From NCBI GenBank assembly GCA_047628385.1, contig JBLHVH010000031.1, positions 1-22,497 on the forward strand: a stretch of 22,497 bases of DNA, read 5' to 3'. Below, piece after piece: positions 15,479-22,214 of the stretch. Made by a program: the position numbers and the translations under genes. The first letter of the stretch is position 1. Every line of letters begins with the position of its first letter. The notes under the pieces were generated by a model that was given only the letters and a program-made list of their open reading frames with translations, ran no database searches and was not told where the DNA came from. Source of the stretch: PZPK01 sp047628385. Lineage in GTDB: Bacteria; Pseudomonadota; Gammaproteobacteria; Pseudomonadales; Oleiphilaceae.

Positions 15479-15950
15479 GTATAGAACGACCGTTCTCCCC
15501 GACACCTTAATTGAAGGGATGTTACCGCTGAAAGAGAATACAGCGCTTAGCCAGTGGCGTAGATGGGCTCTTGGGCACATGGAGTTATACTTTAAAGTAG
15601 CACCTATATTAATGTTAAAAGGTTTTTTGCGACGGAATAAAGATAAATTCGCATTGGGTTTAGAATTGGCAGTCCCACAATTGGCATTTTTGATCATACT
15701 ATGGGGTGTAGGAATGACGCTCTCGATTGCTTCGTCAATTGCTTATGGCACCGGCCCACTTATCTACTTATTGATTACGTCTACTCTATTTTTCAATGCA
15801 ATTTCAGTTTCTTGCATAAAGAATTCCACTGGCGAGAAAACGTTCACCGCGTTGAAGGCAACTCCCAAATACTTGTTATGGAAATTACCTTTATATTTAG
15901 GCTTCTTTACTGGTAGAGAGCGTAAATGGAAAAAAACGCTACGTGGCTAA
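15479..15950 (+). pseudogene. Family-2 glycosyltransferase, C-terminal part (gene split by IS1634-family element)
   Basis: Downstream half of the gene that starts at 12998. It encodes GYRTTVLPDTLIEGMLPLKE, ALSQWRRWALGHMELYF with the QxxRW acceptor-site motif of GT2 enzymes, then two or three hydrophobic segments (LAVPQLAFLIILWGVGMTLS; PLIYLLITSTLFFNAISVSC) and a basic end, TGRERKWKKTLRG. An ATG at 15462, within the IS end, is in frame, so a short membrane protein could in principle be made from it, but it lacks the nucleotide-sugar site. The next open frame follows after only three bases, in the same frame. Confidence 0.85.
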
Positions 15951-15953
15951 TTA

Positions 15954-16121
15954 ATGCCATCCTCACCCGCGATTAAAATTAAACAATTTTATCTGCCTTA
16001 CAAAGTTTTTAGATATTTGTTAACTGCCAAACTTGAATCAGAGCGAAGACTTAAGCTTAATAAAAGCCTTAATAACAAGATTCGATATCCCATTGCTTAC
16101 CTTCAATCTAGTGTTATATAA
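15954..16121 (+). CDS. Short basic open reading frame after the glycosyltransferase (hypothetical, possibly a truncated gene)
   Basis: 55 codons from the ATG at 15954 to TAA at 16119-16121, starting MPSSPAIKIKQFYLPYKVFR and rich in Lys, Arg and Leu. It starts four bases after the glycosyltransferase stop and ends two bases before the 3' end of the convergent SGNH hydrolase gene. Codon use looks coding-like, but the ribosome-binding site is weak. It may be the 5' end of a longer polysaccharide gene whose remainder was replaced by the minus-strand block, or a genuine small protein. No family is recognised. Confidence 0.35.
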   Translation: MPSSPAIKIKQFYLPYKVFRYLLTAKLESERRLKLNKSLNNKIRYPIAYLQSSVI

Positions 16122-16123
16122 TT

Positions 16124-16993
16124 CTAATACGAAGTGTAAACTTGTGTAACTTTCCAGGCCAAATCATGCAATTGTTTCAGTTGCCCCTTGGGTATATTCA
16201 CGTAGCTACCACCCCATCGTGTTTTCATATCGCCACTGGCGCCTTCTGGGCTTTGGTGATATAAAAATGCATAAAGCACAGAGGCAGCAAAATAATTCCC
16301 TGTTGGATTTAAATGCACGTCATCGCCGAATATATCCTTTCGAGTTGATAAGCCTTCAATCAATCCTGATTCAATAGCGTTAATTAAGGTTTTAAGTGCT
16401 AGGCTCATGGGAATTACATTTACATCTGCTTTGTAATCGTTCTTTAAAGCATATGCTTCGGCTTGTTGCGCCATTTTTTCAAAATGTTTAGTCTCTCCCT
16501 CAATTGCGGCCAACCACTCGTCATCACCGCCGTGATAGTTTAGACCTTCCCAACTAGTATAAAGGTACATATCGGCATTGGCGTTGTGAGCTTTTAGCTT
16601 GCGCATAAAAGCTTCCACGTATACGTCTGTTTTATTGGAGGTATAATGTCCCCTGATGGCGTTATTCGCTTCTGCGACTACAAGTGAGTCGAAAGGTGGT
16701 ACGGACTTCTCTTCCAACTCATCGCATATAAAATTGAGAGGTGGCCATTTACCCGAGAAATTAACTTCATTGCAACGGTTGAAATTCCATCGCAAGGGTG
16801 CGCCGTTGATAATCTGAATCGCCTGGTCATGTTGCTTACCGAGGCTTTCTGCTATTTGCTTGACCATCATTAGTATATTGTCGTTTATTAAACTATGGCC
16901 CACGAAAGCAGTTTTGCGAGAATTTACTGGTTCAGTGCTCGCATTCAACGCTACCGACAACAAAAACCCAATAAGAAATACTTTTTTATACAC
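16124..16993 (-). CDS. Secreted SGNH-hydrolase-type esterase
   Basis: A 289-residue protein from a GTG at 16993, with AGGTG just upstream. It has a signal peptide (MYKKVFLIGFLLSVALNA, likely cut before STEP). The SGNH pattern is visible: block I as FVGHSLIND with Ser34 (GHSL in place of GDSL), EANNA near 108-112 for the Asn block, and DDVHLNPTG near 224-232 for the Asp-x-x-His block V. Such periplasmic or secreted enzymes remove or rearrange acyl groups; near an exopolysaccharide locus the likely substrate is O-acetylated polysaccharide, the counterpart of the acetyltransferase at 12307. It could equally act on another carbohydrate ester. It is a stand-alone gene, downstream of and in the same direction as the deoxysugar operon. 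Confidence 0.8.
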   Translation of the reverse strand: MYKKVFLIGFLLSVALNASTEPVNSRKTAFVGHSLINDNILMMVKQIAESLGKQHDQAIQIINGAPLRWNFNRCNEVNFSGKWPPLNFICDELEEKSVPPFDSLVVAEANNAIRGHYTSNKTDVYVEAFMRKLKAHNANADMYLYTSWEGLNYHGGDDEWLAAIEGETKHFEKMAQQAEAYALKNDYKADVNVIPMSLALKTLINAIESGLIEGLSTRKDIFGDDVHLNPTGNYFAASVLYAFLYHQSPEGASGDMKTRWGGSYVNIPKGQLKQLHDLAWKVTQVYTSY

Positions 16994-17025
16994 TTAACAC
17001 CTATTTTGTAAGGGGAGATCACACT

Positions 17026-17052
17026 CAAAAAGTAGTTTTCTGTTACTTTTTG
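17026..17052. repeat. 9-bp AT-rich inverted repeat between the DegT and SGNH genes
   Basis: CAAAAAGTA at 17026-17034 pairs perfectly with TACTTTTTG at 17044-17052 across a 9-base loop. It lies after the deoxysugar operon and before the SGNH gene on the minus strand, so it could be a weak terminator of the operon, but the stem is GC-poor. Confidence 0.35.
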
Positions 17053-17167
17053 GCAACGTTTAGAGAAAATATTAAACACTTAAGCAGCGCTATGCAACGT
17101 ACTTTAGTTTAATGCTTTCAGGTTAAAATGCCGTCGACTAAGATCCAAGCGTGGAACGAAACGCTTT

Positions 17168-18259
17168 TTATCCTTTCCTCATAACGCTTAATATTATAGT
17201 ACAAATCAACTCGAGCTCTTTCAATGGCAAGGCAAAATACAAGGGTAAGCATACAATTCTAGAGGCAATACTTTCAGATATAGGCATAGATCTATATGAC
17301 ACAATCTTTGAAAATGTATTCACTGATGGATAAAAGTACCTTCTCGCATGAATATTTTTTTCTGCGAGCGCTTCCAACACTTTATTCATAATGCTCTCAT
17401 TTTCAAAAATTAACGGGAAATAGCTACAATTACACCCATCCGAAATTTTTTGAAACGACAATTGTGGCTCACACTGAAGAGTAGATTTATAAAAGTGATA
17501 CTTTTCTTTCCTGTCATTTAGCGCCGCCTGCGTATATTGTAAGTTTGCGATACCAACAGCAGCATGCACTTCCGTCATTTTTCCATTAAAGCCATCTTCG
17601 ACAATATCTTTTTGTTCGTCATGGCCAAAAAAACGTATCCTTTCCAATTTTTTGGCTAATTCATCGGTTCTGGCAATGCACCCACCACCTTCAACGGTAT
17701 TAAGCATTTTTGTGGCATGATAACTGGTAGCTGAAATGTCACCATACTCCAATAATGATTTACCCTTGTAAGTAGAGCCAACAGCATGGGCCGCATCATA
17801 AATAACCTTCAGATTATGCTTGTTTGCAATTACATCTATAGCTTCAGTATCACAGGGGTTGCCAAAAACATGCACCGGCATAATGGCTGAGGTATTACTT
17901 GTAATTTTTTCTTCTATTTTTTGAGGGTCGATGTTTAATGTTTCAGGATCTATATCCACAAAAACAGGCGTGCATTTTTCCCATATAATTGAGCTAATTG
18001 TTGCTACCCACGTAAATGGCGTCGTTATAATCTCACCTTTGAGGCTAAGTGCTTTAATGGCCATCTGCAAGGCAATAGTTCCATTGCTTACGGCAACCAT
18101 ATTGCTTAATTTGAAAAAGTCTTGAACTTCTTTTTCAAACTGTCGAACCAAGGGCCCATTGTGGGTCAATATGCCACGGTCCCAGACACCTTCTAGCAAT
18201 TGAGTGACTTCACTCAACGGCGCTAAAGTCGGCATAGTGACAAATATATTTTTACTCAT
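17168..18259 (-). CDS. DegT/DnrJ/EryC1/StrS-family sugar aminotransferase
   Basis: PLP-dependent enzyme that aminates a keto NDP-sugar. The start is taken as the ATG at 18259 (MSKNIFVT), preceded by AGAGAA; an upstream in-frame start at 18283 is less likely. It is 363 residues, the usual family length. Motifs: MVAVSNGTIALQMAI (phosphate-binding loop), TTPFTWVATISSI, PVHVFGNPCD, VIYDAAHAVGS with the PLP-ring Asp, and SYHATKMLNTVEGG with the Schiff-base Lys at about residue 184, then RFFGHDEQKD and the 'FNGKMTEVHAAVGIANL' segment. The gene overlaps the end of the oxidoreductase gene by 8 bases, so the two are translationally coupled. With the 2,3-dehydratase upstream, the substrate is probably a 2-deoxy keto sugar; whether C-3 or C-4 is aminated cannot be decided from sequence. 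Confidence 0.93.
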   Translation of the reverse strand: MSKNIFVTMPTLAPLSEVTQLLEGVWDRGILTHNGPLVRQFEKEVQDFFKLSNMVAVSNGTIALQMAIKALSLKGEIITTPFTWVATISSIIWEKCTPVFVDIDPETLNIDPQKIEEKITSNTSAIMPVHVFGNPCDTEAIDVIANKHNLKVIYDAAHAVGSTYKGKSLLEYGDISATSYHATKMLNTVEGGGCIARTDELAKKLERIRFFGHDEQKDIVEDGFNGKMTEVHAAVGIANLQYTQAALNDRKEKYHFYKSTLQCEPQLSFQKISDGCNCSYFPLIFENESIMNKVLEALAEKNIHARRYFYPSVNTFSKIVSYRSMPISESIASRIVCLPLYFALPLKELELICTIILSVMRKG

Positions 18260-19220
18260 GACTTTTCTCTTTTGTTTGCTCAATCAGTTCTGCTTGTTCT
18301 ATGAGTTGCTTATATTCCTCACTAAAGCTTGTTGTATCAATACAACTAGCACAGTGGCTTAGCATATTTCTATAATGGTTATCGGGCTCTAAAACACGCT
18401 CTTCTTTTTCACCTAGCTTTTCAATAATAATGGTGGGAGCGAACCCGGGTGGCGCAGTAAAGGCCCTGGTTACCGTTATCTTTCCTGTAGCACCCCAGAG
18501 TTCATAATTACATTGATAAAAGTTGTCAAACCCGTAAGCAAGCTGAGCTACAACACCCTCCGAGTTTGTTGCCAATATGCCACCGCTTATATCAACATCA
18601 TATTCACTCGACGTATTAATTGTTGCGCCCTTTACTGAAAAACCACTGCCCATAACAAATGACATCGCTTTTAACGTATACGCTCCAGCGTCTAAAAGGG
18701 CGCCACCACCAAGTTCTTTTTTATAGCGTATGTTATTTGAATCTGGAAAAGGAGGAAAACCAAAAGAACTTCTAAAGCATTGCACTTTACCTATCGCATT
18801 TTCAGACAATAACTTTTTGATCATTGTTTGTTGAGAATGAAAGCGAAACTGAAAATTTTCAATTAATAGACATTTGTTTTGCTTGGCTGCTTCAACCATT
18901 TCTATTACGTCAGCTAAAGAGCACCCTAAGGATTTTTCACATAAAACATGCTTCCCTTCATTTACCGCTTTTAAGACCCACTGCTTGTGCAGACTATTAG
19001 GCAGCGGAATATAGACAAAATCTATAGCGTCGTCTTTTATTATGTCATCATAGCCAATATACACAGCACAATTAAATTTTTCTTCGATTATTTTTTTTTG
19101 CGCTTCGGATCGTGTCGCAAAAGCCCTTAATTCAAAACGATCATGATTATCAATTTCGCGAGCAATACACCGCAAGGCAATATTAGCCCCACTGATAATT
19201 CCTACGGTATATTTCTTCAT
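18252..19220 (-). CDS. Gfo/Idh/MocA-family NAD(P)-dependent oxidoreductase (NDP-sugar ketoreductase)
   Basis: 322 residues from the ATG at 19220. Rossmann start VGIISGANIALRCIAREI, then VYIPLPNSLHKQWVLKAVNE, GKHVLCEKSLG at about 90-100 (the family's EKP motif with Ser for Pro), ENFQFRFHSQ, and GGGALLDAGAYTLKAM at 171-185, the second-domain signature with the conserved Asp and Tyr. In 2,6-dideoxysugar pathways a member of this family reduces the C-3 keto group formed by the 2,3-dehydratase (TylC1/SpnN-type), which is the likely role here. Its start overlaps the dehydratase stop as ATGA and its end overlaps the aminotransferase start, so all three genes form one operon. Confidence 0.92.
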   Translation of the reverse strand: MKKYTVGIISGANIALRCIAREIDNHDRFELRAFATRSEAQKKIIEEKFNCAVYIGYDDIIKDDAIDFVYIPLPNSLHKQWVLKAVNEGKHVLCEKSLGCSLADVIEMVEAAKQNKCLLIENFQFRFHSQQTMIKKLLSENAIGKVQCFRSSFGFPPFPDSNNIRYKKELGGGALLDAGAYTLKAMSFVMGSGFSVKGATINTSSEYDVDISGGILATNSEGVVAQLAYGFDNFYQCNYELWGATGKITVTRAFTAPPGFAPTIIIEKLGEKEERVLEPDNHYRNMLSHCASCIDTTSFSEEYKQLIEQAELIEQTKEKSHE

Positions 19221-20635
19221 AACGTATACTTTAACGCTGCGAGTAAACTGCGTGATTGGCTATTTATGTAGTTATTAAAACGCAAAAATTTATTTAACTG
19301 CCCAAGAGTCATCCATGTATAGTTCTCTGGAACGTCATTTGAGAAAGACTGGTCAGCCTCAACAATAACATTTCGGTTTTGTTCTTTATAGAAGCGCCCG
19401 CCCTCTTCAGATTGCATAGTGTCATATACAGCAGACTCTTTCACCAATTTCATAATGTCGTCGTAGAAAAAAGGTTTTTCAATGCTTTTATTTTTAACGT
19501 TCCATATTAAACATTGTACTGTTGGCGCAAGCTCTACAATGTCAAAGTTACCGCACTCCAGCTTTGCTTGAACAAGAAAGTGATAAACTCCATCTATTTT
19601 TTTAATCAAAAAAGCACATAAGCCTTCCTGCCTTGGATCTATTAAGGGTTGACACCAGGACGAAACTTCTCTACTCGATATTGTTACATTAACACCAATA
19701 ACTCTAAAGAAATGCTGGTCTTTATGATGGATTTCTTTATCGGTAGTAACCCAGCCACATATATTTTTAAGCGGCGTTTGTTTTACAGTAATCTCATACT
19801 TTGATTTTAAACCAGACAACCACGATAAGTGGTTATCAATGGTAAACAATCCATTTTTACGGCGTAATGACCTTAACAAATCTTTACCAAAACCAGAAAT
19901 TTCTCCACTGAGGTCTTTTTTTGGTACGCAATAATTTATACCCGATATAACCGTTCGAGTGTCCATATTAATAATATTATCAAGCTCCATAAGTAGCTTT
20001 AACTGACCTAATGTCACCCATTTAAAATTTTCTAATACCGCAATATCCTCATCAACTTTAATAATAATATTTCTATTTCTCTTCCTAAAAAAGCGCGATC
20101 CCTGCTCAGACTGAAGTTGATCTAATAATACTTGTTGAGGCTTTACTGATTGAAAGTACTCTAAGTAACTGGGGCGGTTTCCATGATGCACTTGAGAATA
20201 ATTACTTTTTGTCGCTTGGAGCGTTGGTGAAATTTGAACACAATTAACGTTCCCAGGTTCAATTTTAGCCTGCATAAGAAAATACAAAACACCGTTAATC
20301 TCTTTTGTAATGATTCCCAAATACCCAATTTCGGGTTGATTAATAATCGGTTGAGACCATTTTTTCTTTGTACCAACGTCTGTTTCAACTTCTATTCCTT
20401 CAATGGAAAAGAAGCGCCCACTACTATGACGCAAGCTTCCATCTTTATCAAAAGACCAGTTGCTAAGTTGAGAAAAGGGAATTTCTTCTACCTTTACGTG
20501 GATCTCGTTATTTCTTTGCTCTATCCACGCTTTAAGCTCATCAACGCTATGAAGAGTGTTTGACACTGTTGTTAGTGACTTAAAGAAAGCTTGTTTTAAT
20601 TTTTTCATTGTAATATTACTTACTTTTTCTTCCAT
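19217..20635 (-). CDS. NDP-hexose 2,3-dehydratase (TylX3/EvaA/SpnO-like)
   Basis: About 472 residues from the ATG at 20635; a TTG at 20647 and ATG at 20608 are alternatives, and AAGGAAA lies about 14 bases before 20635. The protein is an internal duplication: repeat 1 has NWSFDKDGSLRHSSGRFFSI, WSQPIINQPEIGYLGIITKE, LYFLMQAKIEPGN, SEQGSRFFRKRNRNIII and WVTLGQLKLL; repeat 2 has GWVTTDKEIHHKDQHFFRVI, WCQPLIDPRQEGLCAFLIKK, YHFLVQAKLECGN, SEEGGRFYKEQNRNVIV and WMTLGQLNKF. This two-copy architecture, the QAKxExGN block and the length are those of PF03559 enzymes, which remove the C-2 hydroxyl of a 4-keto-6-deoxy NDP-hexose to give a 3,4-diketo-2,6-dideoxy sugar. It is the first gene of the operon and overlaps the oxidoreductase gene by four bases. 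Confidence 0.92.
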   Translation of the reverse strand: MEEKVSNITMKKLKQAFFKSLTTVSNTLHSVDELKAWIEQRNNEIHVKVEEIPFSQLSNWSFDKDGSLRHSSGRFFSIEGIEVETDVGTKKKWSQPIINQPEIGYLGIITKEINGVLYFLMQAKIEPGNVNCVQISPTLQATKSNYSQVHHGNRPSYLEYFQSVKPQQVLLDQLQSEQGSRFFRKRNRNIIIKVDEDIAVLENFKWVTLGQLKLLMELDNIINMDTRTVISGINYCVPKKDLSGEISGFGKDLLRSLRRKNGLFTIDNHLSWLSGLKSKYEITVKQTPLKNICGWVTTDKEIHHKDQHFFRVIGVNVTISSREVSSWCQPLIDPRQEGLCAFLIKKIDGVYHFLVQAKLECGNFDIVELAPTVQCLIWNVKNKSIEKPFFYDDIMKLVKESAVYDTMQSEEGGRFYKEQNRNVIVEADQSFSNDVPENYTWMTLGQLNKFLRFNNYINSQSRSLLAALKYTL

Positions 20636-20647
20636 TACGCGGTTCAA

Positions 20648-21045
20648 ATTTCCTTTTTTTAAAGCGCGAACTCAGTAAACATACCTGTACGTATCCAAAA
20701 ATTTGGTTTTTTGATAGTTTTTAGCGACTACATCCGTGGCTAAACAGCAATGCTTGACACGATTTAGATAATAGGAAATATGTCTTTACCGTTGCGAACG
20801 GTTAATATAAGCCATTGAGCACTTTATTCACTAATTTTATAACTGAGGCCGTAGGGTTCATTCAAGCTTTATTGACCAATATCCATGGTAGGCACGCTCC
20901 TTTTCTTGATATGCGATGCCGTACATCGAGCAGTATTGGTTTGTCGAAACATCCACCTTTCCAATGTCTTGCATTTAATTCAACCACATCTTTTATCGGA
21001 TGAACAGCAAATTTTTGTAATTAAGTATAATTGCGAGCACTATAT
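20648..21045. other. Divergent intergenic region with a palindrome; probable promoter of the deoxysugar operon
   Basis: 398 bases between the minus-strand operon and the plus-strand small ORF. A perfect inverted repeat ACCGTT-GCG-AACGGT sits at 20788-20802, about 150 bases upstream of the dehydratase start, and could be an operator. No confident -35/-10 was found. Overlapping plus-strand open frames at 20815-21094 have no protein-like features I recognise. Confidence 0.4.
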
Positions 21046-21240
21046 ATGGACCACAACGACATGTCTAAGTCGCCTGGTTTTCCTGAGTTTTTAATTGCAT
21101 TTGTAGTGTTAATGACCATTAATAGTTTTATATTACTGCCCCAAGCACTTACATTCAGCGCTTCAGAAGTGCCAAGGTTTGCGCTGGTAGTGGCCATTGG
21201 CGCTATTATTTTATTGTGTATTTATTTTTGGGTAAATTAA
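21046..21240 (+). CDS. Small two-helix membrane protein (hypothetical)
   Basis: 64 residues from the ATG at 21046; an ATG at 21061 would give 59. After a short polar start (MDHNDMSKSPGFPE) come two hydrophobic helices, FLIAFVVLMTINSFILL and FALVVAIGAIILLCIYFWV, separated by PQALTFSASEVPR. A GAG lies about 8 bases before 21046, which is a weak ribosome-binding site. The gene is convergent with the phosphopantetheinyl transferase gene, 34 bases away. The helix-loop-helix pattern is more orderly than a random frame, so I take it as real. No family is recognised. Confidence 0.5.
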   Translation: MDHNDMSKSPGFPEFLIAFVVLMTINSFILLPQALTFSASEVPRFALVVAIGAIILLCIYFWVN

Positions 21241-21274
21241 ATCTCTATCAATCAGCGTAGTTGAGCGGTCGCCA

Positions 21275-21991
21275 CTAAATGTTAGCTTGAATGTGATAAC
21301 TTAACAAATGATCCGAAAAACGTTGAAAGTAAATATTTAACTCTGTGCCTTTAGGCCAGGCTGTTGCCAGTGTTGTGCTTAGTTCAAATGTAGCGATACA
21401 AGAATCAATATCTAAAGAGATTAGCTCTGCTGCTTCAAAACCAAAATACTCACCCACGTCATCAAATAGTGCTTTAAAAATAGTTTCTTTGGCCGAAAAC
21501 ACTAGGGTTAAGGCTTCAGGAAATGGTAAATCGATAGTAGCTAAACGTTTTTTTTCTGCCGCATTAACAAGGCTATCTTGAATATCATTTGCCAGTTTTT
21601 CTCCCATATAATGCGCTATATCGATACCCAAATGTGAGAGTTTCGCTTGTTCTGCTGCAATACATAACGCTATATTTCCTGAGTGGGTAATTGAACCTAC
21701 CAATTTTTTACCCTTTTTACTGAGTGGCCATATTGGTTGCCTTTTGTTTCCGATCAGTACTTGCGTTGTATCTGCATTGAGCATTAACAGCCCATGGCGG
21801 GCACAATTTCGCCCGGCAAAGTATTCTGCTTGACGTTTTTTCACAGCACGGCGTAAAGAATCTGGAAAAACAATGGGAAGGCTTAATGCTTGTTCAATGG
21901 TAAAAGAGTCAATATCAAAATGGCATTGAAAACCCACAATATCAGAATGCGGCAGTATTATGGGTTTCGGCTCTTGTAAAAAATCAACCAT
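21275..21991 (-). CDS. 4'-phosphopantetheinyl transferase (EntD/Sfp-superfamily)
   Basis: 238 residues from the ATG at 21991, preceded by AAGG at seven bases; an in-frame TTG at 22006 is less likely. It transfers phosphopantetheine from CoA to a Ser on acyl- or peptidyl-carrier proteins. Motifs: RRAVKKRQAEYFAGRNCAR (the EntD-type arginine-rich P1 region), LVGSITHSGNIALCI (P2-like S-x-T/S-HS), LGIDIA (metal-binding Asp near residue 124), and LVFSAKETIFKALF (the KE pair near 168-169 of 'FSxKExxFK'). Length and order are those of EntD-like enzymes, normally tied to siderophore, polyketide or polyunsaturated-fatty-acid synthesis. No carrier-protein gene is in the window, so its partner lies elsewhere. 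It may be a housekeeping gene bordering the polysaccharide locus. Confidence 0.92.
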   Translation of the reverse strand: MVDFLQEPKPIILPHSDIVGFQCHFDIDSFTIEQALSLPIVFPDSLRRAVKKRQAEYFAGRNCARHGLLMLNADTTQVLIGNKRQPIWPLSKKGKKLVGSITHSGNIALCIAAEQAKLSHLGIDIAHYMGEKLANDIQDSLVNAAEKKRLATIDLPFPEALTLVFSAKETIFKALFDDVGEYFGFEAAELISLDIDSCIATFELSTTLATAWPKGTELNIYFQRFSDHLLSYHIQANI

Positions 21992-22214
21992 AAGTAACCT
22001 TATCAATAGTCATGCTGTATGAAAGACGCAGTGATGAAAATAACACACCTATAGGAAAACCAATAACACTATAGTCATCTACTTACTCTGCACGATATCA
22101 CAAACAAGTATGCTAGCAATTTGTTGTATTCACAAGGCATGAGCATTGTGTATGAAGGGCGTTTTTAAGCGAAAAATGATGCTATCTCAAATTGGTACTG
22201 TTAAGTTGATGTGA

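Noticed and set aside
15462..15950. Stand-alone gene starting at the ATG at 15462
   Set aside because: The ATG is inside the IS1634 right end, and the protein begins in the middle of the GT2 fold. It is the 3' half of the split glycosyltransferase.
20815..21094. Overlapping plus-strand frames upstream of the small membrane protein
   Set aside because: No recognisable start signals, motifs or hydrophobic pattern; both overlap each other in different frames.
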